DNA of 64,000 nucleotides from Crocinitomicaceae bacterium (GTDB lineage Bacteria > Bacteroidota > Bacteroidia > Flavobacteriales_D > Crocinitomicaceae): contig JACJYW010000005.1 in the NCBI GenBank assembly GCA_020635955.1, forward strand, positions 62,001 through 126,000, given 5' to 3'. A program made the translations under genes and the position numbers. Positions 35,554 through 44,599 of the stretch are shown one piece after another (position 1 is the first letter of the stretch; every line of letters starts with the position of its first letter). The notes beneath the pieces were generated by a model. It did not search any database and had not been told where the DNA came from. It was given only the letters and a program-made list of their open reading frames with translations.

Positions 35554-35927
35554 TGGGCTTGTTTTCAAAAAGCAACACTTTGGCTGAAGCCAGGATCAAT
35601 TGGGTCCAACTTGAGGATAGAGATAAGTTGAATTACCTGATCAGCCAGTCAGAATATATGCCGGTTCTGTTGTTTAAACACAGCACGCGTTGTTCCATCA
35701 GTATCATGGCTAAATCTAGACTAGAAAGTGATTGGGATCTAACTAATGAGCAAATTATTCCTGTATATTTAGATTTGTTGATGCACAGATCAATTTCCAA
35801 TGAAATTGCAGATATTTTTGGAGTAAAGCACGAATCTCCCCAGGTATTGTTGATCAAAGATGGAATATGTGTTTATGATGCATCACACAGCCAAATATCT
35901 GTAAAGGATTTAAAAGAACATTTATGA
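35553..35927 (+). CDS. ytxJ: YtxJ-type bacillithiol system redox protein
   Basis: This 124-residue thioredoxin-fold protein has a single redox cysteine in LLFKHSTRCSISIMAKS, as in the YtxJ (DUF2847) family. YtxJ is proposed to be a monothiol bacilliredoxin that removes bacillithiol from proteins. Further family signs are a valine- and proline-rich YLDLLMHRSISNEIADIFGV and SPQVLLIKDG with the cis-proline. It overlaps pheS by 1 bp and the downstream regulator by 4 bp (ATGA). Its presence suggests that the organism uses bacillithiol. Confidence 0.9.
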   Translation: MGLFSKSNTLAEARINWVQLEDRDKLNYLISQSEYMPVLLFKHSTRCSISIMAKSRLESDWDLTNEQIIPVYLDLLMHRSISNEIADIFGVKHESPQVLLIKDGICVYDASHSQISVKDLKEHL

Positions 35928-36649
35928 TTAGAGCGGTTATTATTGATGATATTCCTGAAGCAATTTCAGTGTTGAAGTCTGATCTTGAGAACTATTGTGT
36001 AAATATAGAAGTGGTAGGTAGCGCAGAGGGCGTGGTGAGTGGTGCCAAAGTGATCAAGGAATTAAAGCCTGATCTGGTTTTTTTAGATATTCAGATGCAG
36101 GACGGTTCTGGATTTGATCTTTTGGAGATCTTGCCGGATACTAATTTCAAACTCATCTTTACTACTGCTTCTGATGAATATGCTGTAAAGGCGTTCAAGT
36201 TTTCAGCTGTTGATTACTTACTTAAACCCATTGATCCTGATGAATTGATGGATGCGGTTAGTAAAATTGAAGGTCAGAACAAAGCAGCTGATCGTATTGA
36301 TCTCTTGAAGGAAAATTTCAATCAACCTAAGCGAATTGCCCTAAATACACTGGATAAAATTCACATAGTAAATGTTGAAGAGATATTGAGATGTGAGTCA
36401 AACATCAATTATACCATGTTCTATTTTACAGATGGAACTAAATTATTAGTAACAAAAACGCTTAAGGAGTTTGATAAATTGCTTGGAGACCACGCATTTA
36501 TTAGAGTTCATCAGTCACACTTGATCAACACCGGGTTTATTAAAGAGTTTATAAAATCGGATGGTTATATCATTATGAAGGATGGCACCAAGGTTCCAGT
36601 TTCTACCAGAAAGAAGCAAGTGTTAATGGATATGATAGCCAATTTCTAG
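35924..36649 (+). CDS. LytTR-family response regulator
   Basis: This 241-residue response regulator has a receiver domain (about 1-118) with acidic pocket Asp8/Asp9, phosphoacceptor Asp55 in LVFLDIQMQDGSGFDLL, the conserved Thr in FTTAS and Lys in YLLKPIDPDEL. The LytTR DNA-binding domain (about 140-241) shows NVEEILRCESNINYTMFYF, FIRVHQSHLINTGFIKEF and VPVSTRKKQVL. No LytS/YpdA-type histidine kinase is adjacent, so its kinase lies elsewhere. It overlaps ytxJ by 4 bp. Confidence 0.95.
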   Translation: MIRAVIIDDIPEAISVLKSDLENYCVNIEVVGSAEGVVSGAKVIKELKPDLVFLDIQMQDGSGFDLLEILPDTNFKLIFTTASDEYAVKAFKFSAVDYLLKPIDPDELMDAVSKIEGQNKAADRIDLLKENFNQPKRIALNTLDKIHIVNVEEILRCESNINYTMFYFTDGTKLLVTKTLKEFDKLLGDHAFIRVHQSHLINTGFIKEFIKSDGYIIMKDGTKVPVSTRKKQVLMDMIANF

Positions 36650-36653
36650 GCAG

Positions 36654-37727
36654 ATGAAGAATAAAAAGATCATAGTTTTACTTCTGGTCGCTATCCTAAT
36701 AGCATTGCCCTTGTTGAATAATTGTAAGGGAGATGTGGAAGATCCGGTAACAAATGACCCTGTTATTGATGTACAATTGCTTTCACCATCTAATGAGCAG
36801 CAATTCAATGTTGGCGAAAAAATTTCAGTTTCTATAAAGGTCAATGATCCAAAGGTTTCTGATTTGAAACTGTACGTAGAGGACACTATTTATCAGGATG
36901 GTATTCCTTCCTCAGACAATACAATTTCCATTGATTCAAAGAACAGTAAAGTAGGACAGGTTAGAATTCGACTTTCTTATATCAATGCTGATGGTGAGTT
37001 GAAAGGAGACAGCAGAATGATTGTTTTATTTTCTGATGTTCAACCACTTTATAAATCGGCTAAAATTGTAAAGATTCATCCTCATGATCCAACATCATAT
37101 ACGCAGGGATTAGAATTTTATAAAGGAAATCTATTTGAAGGAACAGGGCAAAGAGGTCAGTCAATATTAGGTGAAGTAAGCCTTGAAACAGGGGAGCATA
37201 AACGTAAGCAAGAGCTTGAGCCTCGATTTTTTGGAGAAGGCATTACTATTCTGAACGATACTATTTATCAGTTAACCTATCAGGCTGGTGTTTGCAAAGT
37301 ATATGATCTTAAGTTTAATGAGATAAACGAATTTACGTATACTGGCGAGGGATGGGGCTTATGTAATAATGGTAGTGATATTCTTATGAGCAACGGCTCA
37401 TCTGAAATAGTATGGAGAGACCCTAGAACTTTTACAATTAAAAAAAGATTGCAGGTGTTTGATCCAAGAAAAGAGATTGTTAATTTGAATGAGCTTGAAT
37501 TAATTGATGGACATTTGTTTGCGAACATATATACGGATAAGCAAATCGTTGAAATTGATACAGCTAATGGTAAGATCCTTTCATACATAGATTGTAGTGC
37601 TCTTGTTGAAGATGCTACTGGTCCAGGAACTGATGTTTTGAATGGTATAGCGTATAATTCGATCACAAAAAAGTTGTACCTCACGGGTAAACTGTGGCCT
37701 AAACTTTACGAAGTAACAATAGAGTAA
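36654..37727 (+). CDS. Glutaminyl-peptide cyclotransferase (beta-propeller type), lipoprotein
   Basis: This 357-residue protein has a signal ending LLNNC (Cys24), so it is lipid-anchored. An Ig-like segment (about 40-125) precedes the five-bladed propeller of the plant/bacterial-type QC family (about 130-357). Family motifs are HDPTSYTQGLEFYKGNLFEGTGQRGQS, FFGEGITILNDTIYQLTY, GEGWGLCNNG and DVLNGIAYNSITKKLYLTGKLWPKLYEV. The enzyme converts N-terminal glutamine of exported proteins to pyroglutamate. It starts 4 bp after the regulator gene and overlaps rsmI by one base. Confidence 0.92.
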   Translation: MKNKKIIVLLLVAILIALPLLNNCKGDVEDPVTNDPVIDVQLLSPSNEQQFNVGEKISVSIKVNDPKVSDLKLYVEDTIYQDGIPSSDNTISIDSKNSKVGQVRIRLSYINADGELKGDSRMIVLFSDVQPLYKSAKIVKIHPHDPTSYTQGLEFYKGNLFEGTGQRGQSILGEVSLETGEHKRKQELEPRFFGEGITILNDTIYQLTYQAGVCKVYDLKFNEINEFTYTGEGWGLCNNGSDILMSNGSSEIVWRDPRTFTIKKRLQVFDPRKEIVNLNELELIDGHLFANIYTDKQIVEIDTANGKILSYIDCSALVEDATGPGTDVLNGIAYNSITKKLYLTGKLWPKLYEVTIE

Positions 37728-38398
37728 TGGGTAAACTTTACGTTGTACCAACACCAATTGGAAATCTTGAAGATATAACCTATCGAGCGGTTAGAATTCT
37801 TCAGGAGGTGGATGCTATTCTAGCGGAGGACACACGAACTTCTAAAAAGCTATTACAGCATTACAACATAGATAATAAACTCTTTCCTTATCACCTTAAT
37901 AATGAACATAAAGTGGTAGATGGTTTAGTTGAAGAGATGAAGAACGGAACCGTTTACGCCCTGGTATCAGATGCAGGTACACCTGCCATTTCTGACCCCG
38001 GATTTTTGATCGTTCGAGCATGTATTCAAAATGAAATTGATGTGGAGTGCCTGCCTGGAGCTACAGCTTTTGTTCCTGCATTAGTAAATTCCGGATTTCC
38101 TTGCGAAAAATTCGTTTATGAAGGTTTTTTACCGCATAAAAAGGGACGTCAAACACGCATTCAAAAAATAACGGAAGAAGAAAGAACGGTGGTACTTTAT
38201 GAATCACCTCACCGCTTGTTAAAAGCACTGCAACAATTCAATGAAGCCTTTGGTGATGAAAGACGAGTAGCAGTATGCAGAGAGATCTCTAAAAAATTTG
38301 AAGAAACTATAATTGGCACTTCAAATGAATTAATTCAACACTTTGAATCACATCCTATTAAAGGAGAGTTTGTGATCGTAATTGAGGCAAAGAAATGA
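37727..38398 (+). CDS. rsmI: 16S rRNA (cytidine-1402-2'-O)-methyltransferase RsmI
   Basis: This 223-residue tetrapyrrole-methylase-fold enzyme methylates the 2'-O of C1402 in the decoding centre. Typical motifs are LYVVPTPIGNLEDITYRAVRIL, AEDTRTSKKLLQHY, ALVSDAGTPAISDPGFLIV, CLPGATAFVPALVNSGFPC and FLPHKKGRQTRI. Length is slightly short of the E. coli protein, which has an extra C-terminal part. It overlaps the preceding gene by 1 bp and the next by 4 bp. Confidence 0.96.
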   Translation: MGKLYVVPTPIGNLEDITYRAVRILQEVDAILAEDTRTSKKLLQHYNIDNKLFPYHLNNEHKVVDGLVEEMKNGTVYALVSDAGTPAISDPGFLIVRACIQNEIDVECLPGATAFVPALVNSGFPCEKFVYEGFLPHKKGRQTRIQKITEEERTVVLYESPHRLLKALQQFNEAFGDERRVAVCREISKKFEETIIGTSNELIQHFESHPIKGEFVIVIEAKK

Positions 38399-39414
38399 TG
38401 AGAGCTGCATTCCTAGTAAGAGAGGGTAATAGCGATCAGGCATTTGAAATTCGTAATACTTCTATTCCCGAAATTAATGATGACGAAGTACTCATTAAAG
38501 TAGAGAGCTTTGGATTGAACTTTGCAGATGTAATGTCGAGAAGAGGATTATATGGGGATGCTCCAAAATTGCCTGGTATTCTTGGTTATGAGGTGGTTGG
38601 AACAGTTGCAAAAACAAATTCAAATAGTACCCAATTGTTGGGTAAAAGAGTTGTTGCATTTACCCGATTTGGCGGCTATGCTGAGTTCGTTAAAACTCCG
38701 GTATTTGCCGTTTCTGAAATTGGTGATATGGATGCAGGAGTTGCAGCCTCATTGGCTGTTCAATTTGCAACGGCATATTACATGGCCGTTGACCATATGA
38801 ATTTATTTCCAGGAGATAAAGTACTGATCCATGCAGCTGCTGGTGGTGTGGGAACAATATTGGTACAATTATGTAAATGGAAAGGTTGTGAGGTGTATGC
38901 CACTGCTAGTTCAAATGATAAATTGGATTACCTGAAAAGTATCGGTGCAGATCATGTAATTAATCACCAAACTGAAGATTACGAGAAACAAATAAGGCTG
39001 CTCTTAAGCGGTAAAAAACTGAAGGCTACCTTTAATCCTATTGGGGGCACTACTTTTAAGAAGGATTTAAGATTAGTTGGGGCGGGCGGGTCTGTTATAA
39101 GTTTTGGTGGATCTGAACGAACAGGTAAGAAGTGGGGTATTTTGTCCACATTGAATTTTGTCCGTCAAATGGGATTAATGATTCCTATTAAACTTGTGAT
39201 GACGTCAAAGTCGGTAGTTGGGGTTAACATGTTGAAGATTGCTGATCAAGATCCTGAGACTATGAAAAGATGCCTTCTAGCTTCAACAAAACTAATAGAT
39301 CAGAATATTGTAAAACCGCATGTAGGTGGCAGGTTTCATATAGATGAGTTAGCAAAAGCGCATGATTTTCTTGAATCTCGAAATTCTATGGGGAAGATTA
39401 TTGTGAACTGGTAA
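38395..39414 (+). CDS. Zinc-independent medium-chain dehydrogenase (quinone oxidoreductase/VAT-1-like)
   Basis: This 339-residue MDR-family protein has a GroES-like N-terminal domain (about 25-110, GLNFADVMSRRGLYGDAPKLPGILGYEVVGTV) and a Rossmann NADPH-binding domain with HAAAGGVGTILVQLCKWKG and IGADHVINHQTEDYE. No zinc-binding cysteine set is present. The long FNPIGGTTFKKDLRLVGAGG region resembles VAT-1-type members. Reduction of quinones or enones is the likely activity. ATG codons at 38395 and 38398 are both possible. Its stop codon lies at the edge of a duplicated sequence tail (39413-39437) derived from the convergent SpoIIE gene. Confidence 0.9.
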   Translation: MMRAAFLVREGNSDQAFEIRNTSIPEINDDEVLIKVESFGLNFADVMSRRGLYGDAPKLPGILGYEVVGTVAKTNSNSTQLLGKRVVAFTRFGGYAEFVKTPVFAVSEIGDMDAGVAASLAVQFATAYYMAVDHMNLFPGDKVLIHAAAGGVGTILVQLCKWKGCEVYATASSNDKLDYLKSIGADHVINHQTEDYEKQIRLLLSGKKLKATFNPIGGTTFKKDLRLVGAGGSVISFGGSERTGKKWGILSTLNFVRQMGLMIPIKLVMTSKSVVGVNMLKIADQDPETMKRCLLASTKLIDQNIVKPHVGGRFHIDELAKAHDFLESRNSMGKIIVNW

Positions 39415-39555
39415 TTATACCTGTATACCTATTACACCTTCAGACTCGCTTTTTCTTTCTTATCAGAAAGCGCTCGTTCCTTCGTCCCGAATTGTCGGGA
39501 CTCTCATCATCCAATTGCTCCCTTCGGCGGGCTCAGGATAAACTTCTCGCAATTG
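39413..39555. repeat. Dispersed repeat and fragmented duplicate of the neighbouring gene's 3' end
   Basis: Between the convergent stops lie several pieces. 39413-39437 matches 39557-39581, the end of the SpoIIE gene, at 22 of 25 positions and on the minus strand reads GVIGIQV-stop. 39438-39506 holds hairpins CTTTCT/AGAAAG and GTCCCGA/TCGGGAC. 39507-39520 is an exact 14-bp copy of 39587-39600 (coding EQLDD). 39519-39550 is the dispersed repeat (TCCCTTCGGCGGGCTCAGG, then ATAAACTTCTCGC), bounded by the inverted pair CAATTGC / GCAATTG. Confidence 0.8.
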
Positions 39556-39558
39556 CAA

Positions 39559-42500
39559 TTATATCTTTATTCCTATTACACAAACGTCATCCAATTGCTC
39601 GAAATCGCTTTTCCATTCTTCAAACATGTGATTGATCAAAGCACCTTGTTCTTCGATTGTTTGACCCTGTACTCTTATGAGTAATCTTTTGAAATTTGCT
39701 GTTTTAAGTTTCTTGCCTTTGTCTCCTCCAAATTGGTCAGAGAATCCATCAGTGAATATATAAAAGCAATCACCTTTATTAATTTCAATCTCATGCTTTG
39801 TAAAAGGTCGTGCTCTTTCAAACTTACCAATAGGTTGTTTATCTGCTTTGATCTCCTGCAAAGTAAAACCATCTTCCTGTTCAGCATCTTCCCTGACGAT
39901 CCATAATGGATTGTGAGCCCCGGCATACTCAAGTTTATATTTGTCTTTTTTACCTTTTATTGGAGATAATTTGCAAAGGGCTATGTCCATTCCGTCATTC
40001 ACGCCTTCTTCTGATTGACCAAATTCTTCCAGCACAATATCTCTGGTAGTATCTAATATTTTAGCAGGATCGTCTAGTTTGTGCAATCTAACAGATCTAT
40101 TTAGAGCGTTATTACAAATAACTGAAACCATAGCGCCCGGAACCCCATGACCCGTACAATCGGCAACGGCAAAGAATACACTTTCACCAGATGGCTCAAC
40201 CCAATAGAAATCTCCAGCAACTATATCTTTAGGTTTATAGATGATGAAACTGTTTGGCAATTTTTCGTGCACCAGCTTTTCAGATGGTAAAATGGCAGAC
40301 TGAATGCGTTTTGCATAATTAATGGAATCCAGCACCTCCTGATTCTTGATATTCAATTCATTATGTGCCTTTTCGATCTCACTTTTTTGACGTTCTGCCT
40401 GTTCCTTTTGAGCAGTAATTTTAATGGTAGCTCTGGCCACTTCCATTTCTAATTCTTGCTGACGCTTACGCAAAGCTGCAGTACGCCTTTTAATGATAAG
40501 AAAAACGGATCCTCCCAGGATTAATACATATAGAATTCGAGCCCACCAGGTGTGCCACCATGGTCTCATGATCCTGAATGAATAGGTCAGTTCTTCGCTT
40601 TCTTTTCCATCTCGGGATATTGATTTTAAATGGAAAGTATAATCACCATAGGATAGATTGGTATAATCAGCAATATTCTCTTTGCGGCTTTTGTTCCACT
40701 TACCTTCATATCCTTCCAGGTAATATTGCATCTCCAACATGTTAGGGTCTTTCCAGTTTAATCCTGAGAATTCAAAAGTGATATGATTTAAATAGTGAGG
40801 CAACTCAAGATCTTCAGGACAGTTCCAAAAAGGCGAAACATTGCTTAGCCTGATATTTTTAGAATTTTCAAGATTATTTACAGAACCATTTTCTTTTAAA
40901 TGTTTGAAATCAACAGATCTTCCATTAAGATTAATTCCATTGAGCATGGCTGTTGGAACTGTTTCGTCAAACTTGATATTATTCAGATCTAGAGAAAGTA
41001 ATCCATCCCTGGTACCAATTCTCAAGACATTCCTGCTATCTACATGTATGGCATCAGAACTAAAAGAAGAAACGACAAGACCATTCGATTTATCAAATGT
41101 GAAAATATTGAAATCTTCCAGTTGAAAAATGTCTTTTATCGGGACGCGTGGAACAAGAACTGCCAATCCTGTATTCGAAGCAATCCAATAGCGATCATTG
41201 TGGTCCTGTACCATTCCCTTTACATTTCCGGACAATACATTATTCGTAGTTTTTAAAGTTTTAAGCTCATTTGATTCATAATAATTCAAACCGTTTTCAG
41301 TTCCTATCCATACCCTTCCTAATCTGTCTTCACTGAGATCATTGACCAAAGAGCTGTTTAAATTATCTTGTGTTGTGTAATACGTTATGCTGTCGCCTTC
41401 TATTTTGGACACTCCTGAGTGCGAACTGCAAAACCAGAAAACATCATCATCAGTGATCAACATGTCTTCTGCTTGTTGTGTGAGGAAATTATTTCCCATT
41501 GAAAATGCTCTAAAAACAGAGTCTCCATCTATTTGTAATAGATCTGCATTCATTCCAACGATCCATACATCTCCATTTGATGTAGTGTCAATGGAAGTTG
41601 GGTTATATGGTCCGCCATAGTTTGCAAATCTTGCACCTGTTAGGTCTTTTCGAACCAATGTTGGGCCTCCATTTTGTGAACTGAACCACAGTGTTCCACG
41701 GCTATCCACTAAAACGTCTGTTGGGTTGTTTTTCGCGTAATCATATAGTGTTATACCGGAGGAATCTTGTCGAACAACACCGTTACCAGTACCATAGTAC
41801 ATGTCACCATTTGATGCCTCATAAATGTCTAGTACAAGATCAAAATCAAATCCATTGTCATGGTTATCTCGTTTGAATGATTTGGGTTTTATATAACACA
41901 AGCCTGCTTGCTCAACACCTACCCAAACACCTTCTTGATCATCCACTTCAATAGCACCAACGAATGGATTGCTCATTCCCTGCTCTTGTCCAAAACGCGT
42001 AATAATATCTGTCTTTCTATCCCAGCAAAAGAGACCATCTCCATAACCGCTTATCCAGATATTTCCGTCTCCATCTTCGGCAACATTTGTGATTAGAAGA
42101 GGGTTACCCACCTTAGTAAAATTGTACCCATAAGCTGTGTCCTTTGACAATACTGTGAAAACTCCCGACCAACTGCTCCAGATCAGATCTCCATCCTTAG
42201 TATTATACACATGATTTAACCAGTTGCTTCTTAAGTCACAGTTTACTTTGCCGGTTACTCTTCTCAACACACCATCACTAGAAACCTGGTATGCACCATG
42301 TTCAAAATTGGAGACCCAAACATTGTTTTCTTTATCAACCGTTATTCCGGTGGTAGGTCTATGTTCAACTACTCCTTGTTTCTTTTGATAAATATGAAAT
42401 TTTTCTCCGTCGAACTTGGCGAAACCTCCAAATTGAATGGCACACCATAGATCATTATTTTGATCAAAAGCAATATCTCTGATCACTCTTTTTGGTGCTA

Positions 42501-43227
42501 TGGAATCTGTATCGTAATTATAAAAATAAGTTCCATCAAATTTAACAAGGCCTTGAGTTCGTGTTCCAAACCACATGTTTCCTTCTTTATCCTCTTCAAT
42601 GCATTGGATGTAGTTTTCAGGAAGGCCATGTTGAACTGTAAATGTGGTTATAAATCGTCCATCAAAAATGGAGATTCCTTGATCAGAAGCTAACCATAAA
42701 TAACCCCTGCTATCAAATTCAATGTCTTGATATTCATTAGAGGGCAAACCCTGATCGGTGCTTAAACAACGAATGTCATAATGAGCATTGTCTTTATAAA
42801 CTGGACTACTTACTGATTTTCTTGCGGGTTGAATAGCCAGTTTTTTCGTTGGTTCAACATAAAGGATTCGTGGTGGTTTGATCGCTGTATCCAAATCAGG
42901 TGAAATAATACGTGCAGAGTCAATATAGTGGGGCAACTTGAAATTTTGTTCAATTTTCCCCGAATTTGTATCCAATTTAAAAGGCTTGGTTGGGATTTCA
43001 CCTCCGGCACCAGCAAGTAATATCGTACTGTGCGCAATTCTTCTTCCATTCCAGTCAAATGGCAACGGCACTCCTGTTTGAATAGTATCGTGATTGACAT
43101 CTGTAATTACTAACGCTTCTTTTTCTACTTCGTACAGTGATGCATTGTCAGATTCAGAATTATCTGACGGAGGACTACACCCTAAAAGAAGGAGGTCAGC
43201 TAATAAAATGAAAATTAATCTTTTCAA
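39559..43227 (-). CDS. Sensor lipoprotein with two-component-type propeller, Y_Y_Y and SpoIIE phosphatase domains
   Basis: From TTG 43227 the 1222-residue product begins MKRLIFILLADLLLLGC, a lipoprotein-type signal. An in-frame ATG at 43299 would add 24 residues and hide it, and a promoter-like element lies between the two. Residues about 130-780 form Reg_prop propeller repeats (DSRGYLWLASDQGISIFDG, EGNMWFGTRTQGLVKFDG). A Y_Y_Y domain follows (YYLEGYEGKWNKS), then one membrane helix (ILYVLILGGSVFLII), a coiled coil and a SpoIIE phosphatase (GDFYWVEPSG, VADCTGHGVPGAMVS, FTDGFSDQFGG, FEQLDDVCVIG). The layout is that of hybrid sensors but with a phosphatase in place of the kinase. A periplasmic ligand probably controls it. 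Confidence 0.9.
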   Translation of the reverse strand: MKRLIFILLADLLLLGCSPPSDNSESDNASLYEVEKEALVITDVNHDTIQTGVPLPFDWNGRRIAHSTILLAGAGGEIPTKPFKLDTNSGKIEQNFKLPHYIDSARIISPDLDTAIKPPRILYVEPTKKLAIQPARKSVSSPVYKDNAHYDIRCLSTDQGLPSNEYQDIEFDSRGYLWLASDQGISIFDGRFITTFTVQHGLPENYIQCIEEDKEGNMWFGTRTQGLVKFDGTYFYNYDTDSIAPKRVIRDIAFDQNNDLWCAIQFGGFAKFDGEKFHIYQKKQGVVEHRPTTGITVDKENNVWVSNFEHGAYQVSSDGVLRRVTGKVNCDLRSNWLNHVYNTKDGDLIWSSWSGVFTVLSKDTAYGYNFTKVGNPLLITNVAEDGDGNIWISGYGDGLFCWDRKTDIITRFGQEQGMSNPFVGAIEVDDQEGVWVGVEQAGLCYIKPKSFKRDNHDNGFDFDLVLDIYEASNGDMYYGTGNGVVRQDSSGITLYDYAKNNPTDVLVDSRGTLWFSSQNGGPTLVRKDLTGARFANYGGPYNPTSIDTTSNGDVWIVGMNADLLQIDGDSVFRAFSMGNNFLTQQAEDMLITDDDVFWFCSSHSGVSKIEGDSITYYTTQDNLNSSLVNDLSEDRLGRVWIGTENGLNYYESNELKTLKTTNNVLSGNVKGMVQDHNDRYWIASNTGLAVLVPRVPIKDIFQLEDFNIFTFDKSNGLVVSSFSSDAIHVDSRNVLRIGTRDGLLSLDLNNIKFDETVPTAMLNGINLNGRSVDFKHLKENGSVNNLENSKNIRLSNVSPFWNCPEDLELPHYLNHITFEFSGLNWKDPNMLEMQYYLEGYEGKWNKSRKENIADYTNLSYGDYTFHLKSISRDGKESEELTYSFRIMRPWWHTWWARILYVLILGGSVFLIIKRRTAALRKRQQELEMEVARATIKITAQKEQAERQKSEIEKAHNELNIKNQEVLDSINYAKRIQSAILPSEKLVHEKLPNSFIIYKPKDIVAGDFYWVEPSGESVFFAVADCTGHGVPGAMVSVICNNALNRSVRLHKLDDPAKILDTTRDIVLEEFGQSEEGVNDGMDIALCKLSPIKGKKDKYKLEYAGAHNPLWIVREDAEQEDGFTLQEIKADKQPIGKFERARPFTKHEIEINKGDCFYIFTDGFSDQFGGDKGKKLKTANFKRLLIRVQGQTIEEQGALINHMFEEWKSDFEQLDDVCVIGIKI

Positions 43228-43245
43228 AGTGAATGATTTCTGGGC

Positions 43246-43273
43246 TAAATATATCCAATTTTGCCTTTTCAAA
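43246..43273 (-). promoter_or_regulatory. Promoter-like element upstream of the TTG start at 43227
   Basis: On the minus strand TTTG (complement of 43270-43273), 16 bp and TATATTTA (complement of 43246-43253) resemble the consensus, although the spacer is short and the last -7 base differs. It lies downstream of the alternative ATG at 43299, supporting the TTG start. Confidence 0.35.
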
Positions 43274-43391
43274 CTCTTTTTTGGCTGTGCTAGAGGCATT
43301 TAAACTGTGAGAAGTTTAACAATTGGCAAGGTTGTTGCTCACTGGGGCTATACTCATCAATATTATTATATTTAAATTATAATTAAAGCCT

Positions 43392-44597
43392 ATGAAAAGA
43401 TCAGTACTTACATTATTTGTTGGAATTGGTTTGTTTAGTTTCGGTCAAAACGTAACTGAAAACAAAGTTTCTTTCAATTTCATTCAATTACCAACAAACC
43501 CAATTGCAAAGGAATACAGCACTTTTACTGTATTGGTAGAGAGGAAATATGAGCAAGCTAATCAGGATAGTTTGAATGCTTATCAATTAAAATTGGATGC
43601 AGCGACAAATCAATATCAAGCAGAACTAGCAGCCTGGAAACAGCAAAAAATAGCAATACAAAGAGATTATTTGCAAAAAATGGCAGCCTGGCAAAAATCA
43701 TCCAATGCGGGTACCCTTACGCCACAACCTGTAGTTCCGGTTTATCCAGTTCAACCGGTCATGGCTGATGTTGAATATCCTAAAATGCATTCAGATATTA
43801 CGGATGGAGAAGTTCAAAATGCTGTTAGTTTGGCTGGTTACAGTCGTGCGGATGGCGGGGCGTATATTACAGTGGGCATATTGCCACTTTCTGATCTTGC
43901 TGTAAATATGAAAACCAGTGGAGAGGGTGCATCACTGAAATATAATTACAGTGCGAATTACAAATTGCCATTAGAGTTAAAGGTAGAAACACCTTCACAG
44001 GGAGTGATCTTGCAAACTATTGTATTGAATAATGTTAGCAGTTATAACATGAACTCATACGCTTCACAGTATGAGTTTGATCTTTGGTGGTTAGACAATA
44101 AAGATCAGTTTTGGTTAGATCTTGAGAAATATGCAAGAGCAAATGCATTCAAGGTATTGAACGAGCATGTTAATGATAAATGTGGTTTTCCTGTTAAATC
44201 TTCTACTATTGAAGTTTTTACGATTAAAAAGCACAAAAAACACACCTATGATGATCTGACAAATGCCTATACAATTGCCAGTCAGGGTTATCAGATGATT
44301 GCCCAGTCAAAAGACAGATCTAAGGCAAAGGGAAAATTGAATGAAGCAATTACTATTTGGAAAAAGGCATTAACAGAAAGTAATGTTAATGACAATGATG
44401 CCCGTATCAACGATAAAGGTACTGCAATGCTACAATGTAATATTGCCATGGCCTATATTTGGCTAAGTGAATTTGATAATGCTGAAATGTTCATCAACCA
44501 GGCGTTAAATTCAACAGTTGGTAAGTTCAAACGTGTGGCTGAAGATTATAGAGGATATCTGAACGAACGAAAGATCAGATGGAATACTAATTTCTAG
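43392..44597 (+). CDS. Secreted protein with C-terminal TPR-like helices, unknown function
   Basis: This 401-residue protein has a signal peptide (MKRSVLTLFVGIGLFSFGQ). Residues about 45-110 include a helical, Gln/Ala-rich stretch (NQYQAELAAWKQQKIAIQRDYLQKMAAWQ), followed by a proline/valine-rich linker (PQPVVPVYPVQPV). A beta-rich middle domain follows, and the C-terminal part (about 285-395) has TPR-like helix pairs (GKLNEAITIWKKALTES, CNIAMAYIWLSEFDNAEMFINQAL). No enzyme motif is visible. Such proteins are common in the periplasm of Bacteroidota. A very strong hairpin lies 28 bp after its stop. Confidence 0.85.
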   Translation: MKRSVLTLFVGIGLFSFGQNVTENKVSFNFIQLPTNPIAKEYSTFTVLVERKYEQANQDSLNAYQLKLDAATNQYQAELAAWKQQKIAIQRDYLQKMAAWQKSSNAGTLTPQPVVPVYPVQPVMADVEYPKMHSDITDGEVQNAVSLAGYSRADGGAYITVGILPLSDLAVNMKTSGEGASLKYNYSANYKLPLELKVETPSQGVILQTIVLNNVSSYNMNSYASQYEFDLWWLDNKDQFWLDLEKYARANAFKVLNEHVNDKCGFPVKSSTIEVFTIKKHKKHTYDDLTNAYTIASQGYQMIAQSKDRSKAKGKLNEAITIWKKALTESNVNDNDARINDKGTAMLQCNIAMAYIWLSEFDNAEMFINQALNSTVGKFKRVAEDYRGYLNERKIRWNTNF

Positions 44598-44599
44598 AA

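Noticed and set aside
39484..39501. GTCCCGA/TCGGGAC hairpin as the terminator of the dehydrogenase gene
   Set aside because: No T-run follows on either strand and it lies within the repeat-bearing segment; a repeat-associated palindrome is more likely.
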